A stretch of DNA of 64,000 nt from Prunella strophiata (GCA_036583965.1 JAZBQD010000019.1:15763585-15827584), one strand, 5' to 3'; counted from the stretch's first letter, positions 21,134-35,586 are shown. Made by a program: numbers and translations. Notes: a model not told the origin generated them from the letters alone.

Positions 21134-21779
21134 CTACTGGGGAAAAGCTTTTAATGACTCCAAAAGATCTTTTGAATTGACAGCAAAATTATACGGTCAG
21201 GTGTGTGCTGTTCAACGACGGCGATGATTTTGGGAGAGTTCGTGCAGAACGTGTTTGCCTGAATTCAGGAACTGTGACGTGAACACCGTGCCGAAACTGC
21301 ATCGCCTTACATATGAAGGGAAGCCTGTTACTAAATTGTATCCTAAAGGCATCAGAAAACTACCATTTCTTACTGTGAAAGCAGCAGTGGCCACAAAGTC
21401 ACTCTCATTCAGCTGTCATTAAGAAAGAGGCTAAAAAAGGATTTTTAAATGAATGCCCAATAAGAAATGAAAGATGCTAAAGCAATGGCTTTTTTTATGT
21501 CTAAATACATAGGATCTTCTGCCACTTTTCTTGGGGATGTAGTAGGTGCATGTGACACAGGATATAAGAGCTGCTGCTAAATCAAATCTATGATGGCTTA
21601 TCCTGCTATGTTTGGTGTTTCAATGAAAAGTGTTAGAAGCTGGTGTTTTGGGTTATAGTCAGGACAGCTTGATGAAGAAATGTATTGAGCTACAGATATC
21701 AGTAGAGAAAAGGGACACTGTTGAGAGCCCACAAATCCCCTGGCATGGAGCAACTTCAAATTAAGTCGTACTGTTTCAG

Positions 21780-21845
21780 GTTTTGTTTTTTGGGTTTTGT
21801 TTTGTTGGTTTGTTTGTTTGGGGGTTTTGTTGTTGGGGTTTTTTA
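21780..21845. repeat. T/G-rich simple repeat
   Basis: A run of interrupted GTTT and GGTTTT units, probably a decayed poly(A) or simple-sequence tract read from the other strand. No element body was recognised next to it. Confidence 0.8.
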
Positions 21846-24800
21846 GAATTATTATTATGGCTTGAATGCTCATTGAACTAAAGGCCCAAAAGTGACACAA
21901 GATGGCGCCCAGAACCACAGGCAGAGCCAACCTGAGCAACACCCTGACTCCCAGGTCAGAGATTTTACACTTTACTTCAGTTGAATGAAGATTTCATTAT
22001 CTTTCCTGAAGTTTAAATAAACCATTAGTGTAGTTCTGATGACAGGTGTAGATATGAATAGCTACATACAGCTAATTACCCCTGGGACACTTCTCTCAAC
22101 TAAATGCCATTCTTTCCATTCTTACAGGTGGTGAGGTCCCAGTTGATCTAAAAGTGAATAAAGCTCCTGTGTGGCTGACAGACCTTCCACTCAAGCATTG
22201 CAATATTGCATTTTCTTAGATTGAGGTTAGAGGTAATGGTGAACCAGTTTATTTAAAAAAAAACCCACCTAGATGTCAAAGAGAAGGCTTCCAGTACAAA
22301 TTAGTGTGTGACTGTGTGAATGTATGGCTTGGCAGTGGATACATGTGCTAAGTGTAAAGTCTGCATTTGCACTTAAGATTCTGAAGAAAAATCAGTGAAA
22401 TGTGGACCTTATTCCTACTTAAGAAGTCTGTCTTTTCACTGAATGGCTGGAGTTGGAAAGAGAGGATGGTTTAGGATTTAACCTGCTTCTAAACCAAGTA
22501 GGTTAAAAGACTCAACCAAGGGTCCTCTGTGATAAACACAGAGCCTGAGATTGTGGCTATAAAGAGAAGGATCTAAAAAATTTGATGAGTTATAACAATC
22601 ACAAGCTGCATTTGAAAGCTAAGGCATAACACCAGACAGAGTGATTTGTAGTATTTTTGGGCTAGATCTCAATCTGTATAAATTCAGTGTTATGCTTAAT
22701 CTCTGCCATATTGAAGGAAGGGACAGAGCAAATAACTGAGGGTTTGTTGGTTAGTTAGTTTTAGCAGCAGGCCTCTGAGGGGAAGGGAATAATACCAAAA
22801 TTAGTTGAACAAAAAGCAACTGTTCTCAGCTTTAGACAAATTCCAGTCACAAGTACTGGTAATAATAAGGGGAAAGAACTCATAACTCTGCATATTGAAA
22901 TGAGAACATACACCTGGTGAGACTCAAAAGGGTAATATTCAGCTTGGGAAACCAAAGGAGAAAATACAAGTCTGCTGAATCCAAAGGAAATAATATTTAA
23001 TGAACAGAATCAAATAATTAATCAAGGGATTTTGTAGCATTAAAAAAGAAGTGTTTGACCTAGTTTTGACATGCAATGTATTTTCATAGAAATATTTGGT
23101 TTATTTTGAAGGTAAAGCAGAAAAGCAGTGGAGCAGCCAGAGCTAGCTGCATACATAGAGACAGGAGCCAAGCATAACAACACAGGTGATGGGCCAGAGC
23201 CTCACTGCCCAGGCCCAGCCCCACAGAGCCTGAGCAAGGCAAGCAGGGAACACTGGGTTCACACAGGAGTGCAGAGCATCAGGCAAGTAGCAAGGCAGGT
23301 CCAAGGACAAGCTGTGAAGGCAGCCCACAGGCTAGGGTCAGATCCAGTGAGAACTGGGTCAGACATCACCTAGCAATTGCCATGAAGGTCCATACTGATG
23401 AGAAAAGACTGAGGTCAAGCTAGGAAGTCAAGTCTGTGACTCCAGATCCAGGTAAACATGGCTTGGCACAGTCATGGCTGAGCTGTGGACACGTACTGAT
23501 ACAGGTCAGGCATGAACTGAGAGCACAGGGCTCGGCTAAACTGGGGCTCCTGAGCCCATGGGAGGGGTCAGGTGAGGGTTGTTGGGGCTGTTAAGGCCTG
23601 TTAGGGTGCTCAGGGGTCCTGACAGAGAATAAATGAGGGTTGACAAGAGGAATCAGAAGGGTTAGTTGTAGTCTTTAAGTCAAACAAAGTTTTTATAATT
23701 CAGTATTAATAGAAAGTCTTTTCTAGGCTTAGATTTTGACCAAAATAGAAAAGCTAAGGTAGAATACCTGAGATGATTACAAAACCAAAATTAGCTGGCC
23801 TTCCAAATGGAAGGCAGAAGCTGAAGGACAGAATGTATCTCACATCCTTTTGGGTGGATCTTATGTTTATATTTAGCAGAGTTGTAGTAGGTTCTCACTG
23901 ATAAGTAATCAAGAAGTGAGAATCTAATAACAGAGACATTTCTGATAAGATGGCATTTGCCTTCCACTTTGTATGGTACTGATTTTTGATTCATCTAGAA
24001 CATCACCTTCCTGGATCTTTTTCTTCTTGATCCTAACTCTAAACCAAACTTTTGGCTAGAGAACTAGGATCCTTACAGACTGCATATATGTTGGGATTCC
24101 AAGGAGAAAACTGATTTTTTTATCAGTGAGTTCATGAACGCCCAGTGTTTCTGCAGCTTGTAGCACCTTTATTTATTAGATGTAGTTACAGTGAATTTTG
24201 TAGTATCCTGTTGTGGTGTAATAAGTTGTTTCAATCAGTTTCTTATAATTCAGTGTGAGTCCAGAACATTCATTTGCTTCAATTCATATGTTTTATTTTA
24301 TATTTTATGAATCTTTAGTTTGTGTTTTAGAAGTTTTGTTTTTTCTGAAAATAAGGCTATAATCTGATTCCCTTTCTTTTTCCTTGGGTGGTTGTCTTGT
24401 CTGTACTGCTGTCTTTTAACTTTTTTGTTGGAGATATCTGTTTTCTTACAGAGTGTAGCACATTCATTGGAGAACATGCAAGAAACTTTTCTATAGGATT
24501 GAATTTTTACGTTTTATTTTTTCTCATTTCAGATTGAAATACTATATTTGCTTGGTTTGGCTACATTGACCACATGAAGAAGAGCTAGTCAGTGAGCTGA
24601 ATGGTGATCTTTATCACTTTTGACTTGCTTTGTATACTTTGAATTTTTGGGACCTTAAATTACCTGAATCTTAAATTCTCAGTTCCTGAAATTCTGCTTC
24701 TACTGTTTGTCTTTTGGCAGCAGCCACATCTGAGTTAAGCTTCAGGCAATCATGTTAGCCAGCTTCTTTGAATACCATCCATACTTTGTTCTTAGTTGTA

Positions 24801-25005
24801 GAAATATTTATCATCTTTCCAACAAACTTTTTGGTATTTACAAATGGAATAGCTATCTCATTCTCTCAAATATCCAGAGTAAAACATCTGCCAAAGGAAG
24901 AATTACACACTACAACCCTTTGTCAAAGTGCCTATAAATAACTGAGTCTTTTATGAAGAAGGGCTTTGGTATTTTAGACAGAACTCTTCACTAGACTGAT
25001 GCTCC

Positions 25006-25108
25006 TTGTTCATTATTTATCTCTGAATGTACCCCTCATGGCTGCATTGTTCATTATTTACCTCTGAATAATACCTTGTTCATTATTTACCCTCATTGCT
25101 GCATTGTC
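25006..25108. repeat. Degenerate tandem repeat (ttgttcattattta)
   Basis: The 14-base motif ttgttcattattta recurs exactly at 25006-25019, 25047-25060 and 25076-25089, with partly shared intervening sequence (ctcatggctgcattgt at about 25036 and ctcattgctgcattgt at about 25092). Spacing is 41 and 29 bases, suggesting duplication followed by deletion. Confidence 0.75.
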
Positions 25109-26112
25109 TCTGGTAAAACAATTCCGGCCAGAAAGAGATAAAATCTTTGCTTTTGCCTTCTCCTTTTCAGCCAATTACAAAGTGGCTTCAAAGTTGAGCA
25201 AGAACTGACAAAACATACTGAAAGGATATGGGCAGAGGTGTCTGGTAACTGCCTCTCTGTGACATTTATTCCAACAGAGGACAAATACAAATTATGCAGG
25301 AGCAATGCAGATATTGATCTCACAGCTCCAGTGATATGACCCAGCATTGTACTGGCCTTGGAGGAAAGAACTTTCCTGCAGAATTTTTGTCAAACAGTTT
25401 ACAGTTATAAATTGCATTTCAACAAAACCATTATCCATTACAATTTATTGTTTTTTATTAAATCCCCATAAATAATATAAAAAACCACCTCAAGTCCACT
25501 TCCAAAGTCACCATTAAACTCCTGAGAATTCTGCTTTTCCATGTTTTCAACTAAAGTCAGTTCACACTACCAGAAAGGAACAGTTATTGAATTTCCATGC
25601 TGAGTTTGGTGCTGTCAATATGTTTGGTCATATAAACAAGTTAACTGAAAAATGACCCATGTTAAAAAGAAAAACAGAATCCTTCCTCTGTCTAAGTAGA
25701 CAGTCCAAGAGAAACATCTGACCATCTCAGAGAGTGACTGCTCCATCCTCACAAGAGGAGTGATCTTTTTTTTTAAAATTTCTACTAATTATCTCTGCTT
25801 CAGTGGTGCTTATGTGAAGCAAGTCAGTAATACCATAGAATTATTTTAGAGATTTAGTTATTGCCTCTTCTGTGATTCCCAGTTTCCAGGGTGTACTTAT
25901 CATGCTCTAGACTGTAAACTGTATGCAGCAGGGAGTATCTATATTTAGATTTTCCAGAAACACAACTTCTTTTGCTAAACAAATAGTGAAAGAACTCAGC
26001 TTCAGATTAGGCCTTTTCCCAAATTCAAAGGATCCCAACTTTTGTGCATAGACAGGATGGAGGTTTGGAGGAGGTAGACAGCATATTGTTTAAGATTTGC
26101 AGAATCTAACCT

Positions 26113-26162
26113 TTCAAAACCAAAACCCAAAACAACAACAACAAAACCAACCAAACAAAAAG
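26113..26162. repeat. A/C-rich simple repeat
   Basis: Interrupted CAAA and CAACAA units. No flanking transposon was recognised. Confidence 0.75.
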
Positions 26163-29100
26163 AACTTTATGTGTGTGTCTTTTAGGAACCTCTTCCCTCT
26201 GTCCTGTTAGAGCTTAGGAATTACCCATAGTTACTAACATTAAAATGTACTGCAAGAGGCATATGTGTAAGATATCCACCCATATAATGTGAGGCTTGAT
26301 AGGTTCTTAGGCAGAGAATGTCTGCATAGATTATAAAAAAACCAGAACTTGTCTGAGGCAGTGGGGAATCACTGTCAGAGGTAGTCTGAATGACAGAAGT
26401 CCCTGATGGTTTATCCAAGCTCCAGATGTGTAGAGCACCTCATTTCTCATTGAAGTGCTCCATGTCAGCTCAGCTGTCACAAGTCACACTGTCAGCTCAA
26501 CTGAGAGGCCAGTGTGAGAAGGGAGGCTTTCATACAAATGTCATCAACTGGAAGTAAATCTTCATCCTCATCTGTATGGAGGGCTCCTGTTGTTGTCCTG
26601 TTGTTTATCTTTAGTGAAAGATAAAAGTCTGTTCACTGTAGCTGTGAAGCTTTTAAGTACTCACCTAGCCTTTTACCTGAATTTGCCTTTTTCTGAAGCC
26701 CATGCTGGAGGTCTGTACCAGAAATCAGCACAGAGATCCAGAATGACTCAAACATTCAGAGATATTAACAGTAGTTGATGGTTGCTCTCAAAGGGAAAAT
26801 TTTAATAATTTATTAGTAAGTAAGTATTTGCATTTCATTTAACAAAAGCACATTAAGCAGTATTTGCAAATCTTTAAAGCAAAAGTCATCACATTTTTTC
26901 CTTACTGTTCAGAATTTTTAAGCTGCTGCTCTGTGCTATATAAAATGAAATTTCAGTAATGCCTACTGTCATACTCTGTCATATAATTCCAAGTGAATAT
27001 TTAAATGTCTCCAGCCTAAGCACATTTATTACTGCATTATTTGGGATTTTTAAAGAGGGGAAATGTCCACTTCACACAAATGTATGCTTGGTTTGCCTTT
27101 CAGCAACAGGATGTAAACATAGTCATCATAAAAACATGAAGGTACTGGAAGGGTAAAGAAATACACTGCTATGAGACTGTAACAAGTCTAAGTGCATCCA
27201 AGTCAACACCTTCTCCACATGAAAAAGTATCTGGCTTAAATTAGTGTATCACAGTAGGTGCATTTCTGCACTGCTTTGTTTAATAGGAGGTAGAGCACCT
27301 CCATTCTAAAATGATGCCCCTACACAGTGCAGAACTTGTTTGCCAGGAGTTTATATTGTTCTGGGTAACTGTTACCAGTTGAAGTGTTTCACCAGTGAAT
27401 CCAGTGCATAAATGATGATGTTGCAATGGATTGTGACACAACTTAAACCTATCCTGATCTGGGTGTTGAAGCAGAGGTTACCATTTCAAGGTTTTTTCAT
27501 CTTCTATCCTGTCACTCTTTTTTCACTAGCTAAAAACTGTAACTCTCAAGTTGTTGGCAAGTTTTTTTAAGTACTAGTTCTCAGTGCTCTGGCAAAACAG
27601 CCTCTGAAGCAGTGGAAAATCTTTAGCTTGGTAAAATTAGGCAGCCTGATACTTTTCTGAAGTGGCTTCACATAGTGAAAATGCTTAGAGACTTGGTTAG
27701 CCAGCACTGCACTGGTGAGTGAGAGGAGCCACCCTAACCCAGGAGGATCAGAAAGAACAGTGGAATAGAAGGTGTAGATGCCCCTTCTCTGGAAATCTGC
27801 ACAAATAAGGCCCCCAAAACCCCACCAGTGTTAGCCAGCAACACAAGAGTTTTGTAACTGTAGAAAAGTCTGTGACAGCTGCAAGTTCTCCTTTCCCCAG
27901 CTGTGTGGAGTGATGGTAAACCACTCTTTTGGGTCTGTTGTCATTGATAGCAAGTGGAGATGATTAGCAAAGAGGAGTTCAGGTTTGAATTCTCTCAAGA
28001 TTGAGTAGGTGACATCCTTTGACAAGACCCACATGCCTATTATTCTTCCCCACCCCAATCCAGGCTTCATCATCTTCAGAAGATGTCCTACAAATTGTGG
28101 TCAGTCCTTCTGGCAGGTTCTTTTGGTTTTGCAGAGTACCCAAAATCTAACCTGAAACTACTATCAACTTTACCCTCAAGACATCTGGTCTAACTTCTAA
28201 TTCTCTGGCTTATAAAACCATTTTCTTGAGAAAACTCTATAGTCTAAGTAGCTGAAAAATTACTTAAGTGCTTGAAACACTTTTATGAGAGCTCCTTGGT
28301 ACATCCTGAGGCCCCTGGTGGCATGAATGCTTTCCTCTGGTTTAGGGTGTTCCTCAATCTCTTTGACTTCTAGCAGACCTCCATGTGAAAAAGAATCCCA
28401 CTTCATAGGCTCGGTGCAAATGGAGCAGAAATAACCACTACACAAAGTGCTGAGAGTTCAAGAACATTCTTCTAACTTGTCCTTCATCTGATTTGTTTAG
28501 CTTGTTTTCACAAATAAATAAAAGAGGAAGTGTGTATGTATCTGTATTTATTGCACAATTTCAAAAACAAGTACATAGACTTCTTTTGGACATTGAGCTT
28601 CTATATGTACTGGGACAGTTGGCACTTGGGTAATGGAAATTGGGTTCTGATGAAGGGAATAGGTACAATGTTAGCTCATCCCTTATCAAACAATGGGAAT
28701 CTTCATAGGCATGGGTTAGGACAAACTTTTCATCCATGTGAAAATTTTTCTTCAGAGGTCACCAGAAAACTGAGGCTCAAGGCAAGCAGGCTTCATCCAT
28801 TCAGTTACTAACATTCCTTCCCCTCTCCAGAAGCTCTGAGAGAAGGGAAAATCCTAAAGGGCAGCATTGGCATTGTATGTTCAACTCTAAAGGCTGCTCT
28901 TGTACATTAATATGAAGCACAGAAGTGGCCTGTTCAGAACCACTAGGAATATTTGCTGTGATCCTGCCTATGGAAGTGTCCCTTTTAGCTGTCAGAAAAG
29001 TGATTGGGAAGCAATACCTGTGCAGGCAGCTCCAAAATGACACTGTGGGATTACAAGTCCTGCATTCACATGTGCTCATTGCCTAAGCTTTATTTAGAGA

Positions 29101-30042
29101 CTGTCAGGCACTATGTGAGATAATAAATTTAATATCACAGTGACACAACAAGTATTAATGGAATTTATCATCTATGCAACTACAAGTGTCTTACAGGATC
29201 TAGGCAATCTGAAATGTCTGCAAGTTTGTCATTCTAAATGAACTATCTGTTTCACTTTACAAGCCTGACCATCTAGTAAATGCTCAGAGCTATAAGCAAA
29301 TTGTGGTCTCAGTTGATTTATTCCAGCTCTTTTTGTTGATGGTGGTTTGGCTTGGGTTTTTCCCCTTTTTCCTTTTACACCACAACTGATTCGCTCCTGT
29401 TTTCTATAACTTGTCTCCTGAATTTCCAGTTCTTTTCTACATGACCTTCTTCTTTCTGAAGGGCTGCATGTAGTAGGAGGCAGCAATGGGATGTTACAGG
29501 ACAGAGTGTTGGTAATGTGGAGGAGATGTATATGTATAGTTTAATCTTTGTATATGAGACTGGTACTTGAGCAAAAGGGAAAAAAAGCCTCTTTTGGTTA
29601 TTGAGTGTGGAGATTAGATATTGTTTCAAAATGCACTCTGAGTGGGAAAAAGCCAAGGATGGGGGGTGACTGCTGGAGCAAGACAGGTTATATTGCTGTC
29701 TCTAGGAGAGTAGTAAGTAGGAGTCAAGGCAGTGCACTACTGATGTGTAAGTATGAAAGGTTTGTGAGTGCAAGAGGAACAGCACCTGACTCAAAGCAGG
29801 GCTTTCCCAACTGTGTCTCTAGATTATCATCCAGAAGCATCATAGTTAACTTCAGGATAGTTGTCCAAAAGAACTCCTGTCTGTCCAAGGGAAGCTCATT
29901 TTGGTTAGGATTGGGGTTGTTTGCAAAAGCTTTTTTACATCTTGTTGATGAAGCTTGAGTTTCCTCTGTGTGTCACTGGCAAAAATGAAGTGTGTCCTTC
30001 TGCAACATCCTCATATGCTCAGGATACTATCAGATGGATTTG

Positions 30043-30062
30043 GTTTGTTTGTTTGTTTGTTT
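30043..30062. repeat. (GTTT)5 microsatellite
   Basis: Five perfect GTTT units followed by a T-run. Confidence 0.9.
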
Positions 30063-33000
30063 TTCCTTTAATACACTAAAGTTAGTTGGCTTTGAAATAC
30101 TGCTGGCATGGGCTTTGGAAATGCTTTTCTGCATCTATTCTTTTTGCACTTGTAAGACCATACCACACATTGTGGTAGCTTTTGAAAAAGATGGAAATTG
30201 CTGCCCTTCCCAGAGAAGAAAGCCAGTGTCTCCTGATGGGGCTGTACAAAATCAGCAAGCACAATGGCCTGTGAACTGTTGGTGAACTCTAAGGAAGCAT
30301 TTAAACAAAACAGGAAAAGGGTCCTCAATCACTGGAGGCATGAGAAGAAAGTGCAAGTGATGGTGCAGCCCACACCGGACTTGTATCTTTCCTGTTTTCT
30401 CAGTTTTAGCAATTTAAAAGGTTCAACTGTAGCCCCAAACAACTCATGGAAATGGAGAACCACTGGAATGAGGACATGTTCTTTAGGTCACCTTGAACAT
30501 GTTCTCAACAGGAGAAGCAAAGACAGATGTAAGCCAGCAAAATATGGGACAATAGTGGTAGGATTCCTATATGTCCAGGTCACTTTATATGAATTTATAT
30601 ACATGAGTTATGTGTCCATGTCAGTCTGATTTTCATTCATTATATTAAAATAACTATGTTGCTTTTTTAAAAAATAAATTACAGCAATGCAAAATATGTG
30701 GTAAGATGGCTTATTTTGCTGTAAGCATGCTCCCAGAATTGTTATAGGTACTTAAAACCAACTGATCAAAAAAAATCACAAATAGCTATAAGCAAAATAA
30801 CTCTCCTAGCATGAAACTGTAGGTAGAGAAAACCTCACTGCAGCCTAGTCCTTATCCAAGTCTCAATCCAGGCCTTAATAAACTGTGAGGTCACCCAAAT
30901 CCTTCAGAGAACAATCTTTCAGGATTTCCATGCACATAAAGTTTGAATAATTTTAACTACACTGAAGCAATCACCAAAGTATGTATCTCCATATGTCTGA
31001 ATTGAAAGAGTTTGCATGAGCATTATTTTCACGAAGCTGCTTGCCATAGTAAAAGGCAAGAGAGCTACAGTAATGTAGCTGTGTGTCTGTGTCCACAGTT
31101 GGGTTTTGACTAGCAGAAGTTATTCAGTTTAAAAAAAATACTGCTCCTACTGACATAATTATACTGGCACAGGACTTTGTCATCTTTTGTCTTGGCCACA
31201 TAGGTTTTTTATGGCTTTAAATTCTTTATTCACTGATGAAATGCTTTCCTTGGCTTATGAGCTTATGCAGAGTCTGTCCCCAGCATGCTACATGACAAGC
31301 AAGCAAACTTGGCAGCCAGACCTTCAGACCTTTTCTTACTTTCCTGTAGCATATACATTCATCAGAGCTCAGGATAGAAAACTTTTTGAGCTGTATATAA
31401 AGTAAGATATACCTTTTCATAAAGGTGATTTCCTTGCAGTTTCAAAAAACCCCATCGTTATCCTGTTTTCCTGGCTGGAACAGAAGAGCTGGCTGTGCTC
31501 TCAGTGTGACAGGTAGCCATCTAAGCAGCACTCCATTGGGGCTGATGTGAGCTCAGGAATCCTTGAATGGCCCTGCATGGGCTGGTCCTCTGCCAGGCAT
31601 TGTTACTCTCTTTTGGAAGGTTTTTGAGCTCTTCTAGCTGAATTCCTTCTTCTGATCTCTAAAAGATCAGAAATACCAATGAGCCTCAGGCAGTACTCAT
31701 TAATCCTTCTTTTCTTTATAAAATCAGAATACTGAAGCATAAACTGCATAGGTTGTCAGGTGAGTGGGGGAGTAGAGGTGAACCACACCTTCCCCATCCC
31801 TGCTGCTGCTGTGAAATAGGATTTACCACCAAAAGAAGCAGTTTGATGCCTTCTCTTCCTGGCTTTTTTTTTCCCAACCTGTTCACTGCCTTGTGCCACT
31901 ATAAACAGGTAGGAAAAAGAATGGTGATCCAGATTAAGGAATTGGTTTAGGCTAAGACTTAAATACTGTTGTCAACTTTCTGGGTTTGTTTAAGTCCATA
32001 TAAGTTCCTGGCTCCCTTATTCTGTTCTTGCACAGCCACCTAAGCACATGGACTGTTGTGAAGGAGGGTGTGGCAGAAAGTGAGAATAAGTGTCAGTTTT
32101 TGGAGGGATTTTGACTCTGAACAGCAGCAGCTGATTTAGCTGACTGTACAATGACTGATTTCCAGCTGGCAAGACCTGTCCTGTGCCATCTCCATGGGCA
32201 CCCAGTCCTTCAGAGCAGAGCAGAGCAGCTGGGCAGCATCAGGTGCTGGAGAGGGTCCTTCCTGGGAGCCGTGACCAGAGCCCCCCAATGGGCAGGTCTC
32301 GTGTGGCCCTTGGCAAGGGATAGCCGTGGTATGTTTGAATTCTGACATCAGAAATCAGCTTTCACCCCCAGGACTAACCTTCACTGATTTATCATTTAAA
32401 AGCTGCTGGCCAAGAGCATATTCAGGAAAGTTTCCAGACAATAGATGCAGGTATGTGTTTTGCTAGAAATTAGGCAAAAAAACAACCATAAATTGTCGAA
32501 AACTCAGCTTCTGTCACACACATCCTCTAGTGAACCACTGTGGAAAGTGGTTCTATCTGTCCTTTTGATGAATCTTGCAATGATGACTCGGTTGTAGATG
32601 TAGCAGAGACCTGAGGAAATGGCAGCCCACCATGCTTGTCATACATTTCTCTCTGGCTGCCTCACTGGTGATGACAAGTTCCACATACTGTGCAGCACCT
32701 GGTCTGCTCTTTGAGTCTCTCTCTCAGGGCTCAGAAGCTGCAGTGCAGTACATGCAGAGTTTTCCATGTGTTCCCTCCTACCTACAACCTCATTCCAGCA
32801 GTGCTGTGTTAGCACATGATCTGACTTGGTGGTTTGACTGACTGGAAAAAGGGGAGACCTGTTCTGATACAGAAGGCTCAGCCCACCCCCTTGCCCATCC
32901 ACAGCAAAGCAATAACGATGCCGTAATAACAAAAAATGCAAATGAAAGTAAAAACCCTAAACTGCAGGCAATGTAAATCACTTTACCACCTTCTTTCTGC

Positions 33001-35525
33001 TCATTGCAAAAGATCCTATTGTGACTTCTGCTGGGTGCTGAAAAAATAATTAAAAAAATACTGAGAAAATATACTTTGATAACTAATTAAGTGGAGATGT
33101 CTCATATTATTCTAAAATGAATTTCCATGGAATTTCACTAACTTGTGCCACATTGAAAGTATCCAGCTTTGTCAGAGCCCCTGCATTTGTTGAAAGGGTT
33201 AGAAGACAAGGTATGAGAGGTTCCAGCTAAACAAGGGAAACCTGCTTTGGCCTGTAGCTGAAGCTAAGATGAAGAGGAAGATAGTTCTGATTGCTGGAGG
33301 GCTCAAGATCCTAATCAACCCTTACCCCTTTAATTAGCATGAAGCAGCTCATGAGCTGCAGCTTCCAGAGTTGGGCCACAGAAAGTCACAGGAATAGTCA
33401 GCTTGCTCCTGATGAGGAATTGCATAAATATTACCCTGGGGCTCCCTGTGGTCACAGGTTTGGCATTGCCTGAACAAGCTCTGCAATGTAAACAGAGGAT
33501 TGTAATTTATTTAACAACATTGTACAGCAAGATGCAGTACAGAGGCACATCAGGTGAAATATGTTTCCCACATCTGCAGTTGTTCAAGGGTTAAGATTCA
33601 AGAAGTATAGTTTAAAATGAAGGCATTTACCAGCTTTCTCCTTCCTGAGATTGAACCTGATCTTTGATATCTGTCATACAAGTTTGTCTATATTGGAGCA
33701 AAGCAAATTCCTCCTTTTTAGTGCATGTGCTTAATTTCCACAGGAGCTAGGAATGCACAACACCTCTAAAAACCTGCTCTCCCATATCTGGAAAAAAGTA
33801 CATAAATATTTCTGTCTCTGCATACTGTATTTTAGATTGGTGTGAAGCCGTGACATTTCTTAAAGAAAAAAGCATTCAAAAAGAAATAATTTCAGAAGTT
33901 GGCTTCAATAATTTCATGTTTCAATACAGTCATATGCCTTTCTGATACAAATACAAATTTTGAGCTAAATATACTGATGCAAATTTTAATAAAGTCTAAA
34001 ATAAGTCCAGTGAAATGATAGCTAAAATAAAGCACTGATATTGGCAAGACAAAGCACTTCATAACAAGAAACACAAGTCAATTTGCTTCAGGATTATTAT
34101 AGTAATTTGATAATGTTGATAAAGTCTTGTATTTTTGAGTTACAAATTTTTCCAAAATTACCATGCTCCCATAAAATGTTCAAATATCAGTGGAACATTC
34201 TGCAACAGGAATCATGCTATCAAAATACATTTACTAATTCTAATTACATTAATTAATAAACTGTGAAAAAATGTGTGAATATGATTAAGATAAAAAGTGT
34301 TCTGTAAAATAAAGGTTAGAACATATCAGTGGCAAATAAGATGAAGGAGAAAAAGAAAGATATTCATTCCTCAGAGCAACCACAAATGGAGAAAAAACAC
34401 TATGATATAAATTTTCAAAAGCCATTGGTATGAGCTGTTTGCAGGTGGTTCCATTCCTTGCCTATTTTCCAATATACCCTTGGGTCAAGATGACTGCACT
34501 GTTCATGTGAGTAATGACAGGAATGTAAAATGCTTTCTACCAACTCCCTAAATCAATTACCCCCTTTCATATTTCTTAAGGCTTTCACCCTTCTTTCCTT
34601 TGCATGGATACTTCTATCAATTTTCCAGTACTCTGCTGAAGTTATAAAACCGCATTTGTTGTGGCACTGTGAGTCAGCAGAACTCGCTGAGCTCTTCCCA
34701 CTGCACAGGGCTCCAGGGCTGGTTCACAGAAAGCGTCATCACAGAAGCATCATCTGCACCTCAGCTCAGGATTGCAGGTGCTGCAATCCAACCCCTCTGT
34801 GAAGGACATCGTTATTGTAAAGGCCATGCTTTCCATTCCTGGAGAAACAGAGAAAAATATTCAGGCTGAAATTATGATTGTTTCAGATGAAGGGGAAAAG
34901 CAAAAATGGAGAAATGACACTTTGCTGTGAGACAGCACAGTAATTCAGACTGAAAGATTCTTCCTCTAAAATGAAGCACAGAACAGCTGCCTCAGTGTTT
35001 AGGGATGCACAACCCAAAAATTAGAATGTCAGTCCATGCTTGCATTGCCTGCCTTCTGCCTCTTGCAAAAGAAAGTTAAATATCAGATAGCTATTATTGC
35101 AAACTCTGGTTAATCCCTACAGATACTTGCAAATTCTGGAAGAAGGCTTTGCAGTGAAGACTCATGTTTACTTGGAACATTTTTTTCTGTGAAAGATGTA
35201 CTGACCGAGCACTTAGTAGCACCGTAGGAATGGTAAGTACTGTGTAGAGCCGTTCCTCCCTAGGAAACCAAAATCCCCCGGCGCATCCGCGGGCCCCGCC
35301 CCCGGGCCCAGGCAGGGGCGCTGTGTCTTTAAGGCGGCGGCGCGGGCGCCCCCTGGCGGCGGCGGGCGGAGCCGGGGGCGGGCGCGGCCCCGCGGTGCTG
35401 CGGCGGGGCGGGAGCGTCCCGGTGCCCGCCCCGCGAGTGGGTGGGAGCGGAGCGGAGGGGACGGCCCGGAGGAGGAGGAAGTGGAGGCGGCTGTGAATAG
35501 CGGGCAAATGGGGAGCTGAGCGGCT

Positions 35526-35553
35526 GCAGCAGCAGCAGCAGCACCGCGGCCGC

Positions 35554-35584
<31 letters not shown>
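35526..35584 (+). repeat. Paired CAG/GCA trinucleotide repeats in the ITPK1 leader
   Basis: Six GCA units at 35526-35543 and ten CAG units at 35555-35584, separated by an 11-base CpG-rich spacer and followed by GGC-rich sequence. They lie about 400 bases upstream of the ITPK1 ATG, probably in the 5' untranslated exon. Confidence 0.9.

Positions 35585-35586
<2 letters not shown>

Larger units (their letters stand above)
20931..35270. other. Intergenic region between LYSET and ITPK1
   Basis: About 14 kb without a recognised coding exon. It holds a short CR1 tail, T/G-rich and A/C-rich simple repeats, and a degenerate tandem motif (listed separately). A moderately G-rich stretch at about 23120-23640 looks like older repetitive DNA but was not assigned to a family. 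MOAP1, which occupies this interval in human, is absent. Confidence 0.6.

Noticed and set aside
23120..23640. G-rich stretch considered as an LTR or a gene exon
   Set aside because: No terminal repeats, primer-binding site, splice signals or conserved frame could be identified, so no call was made.
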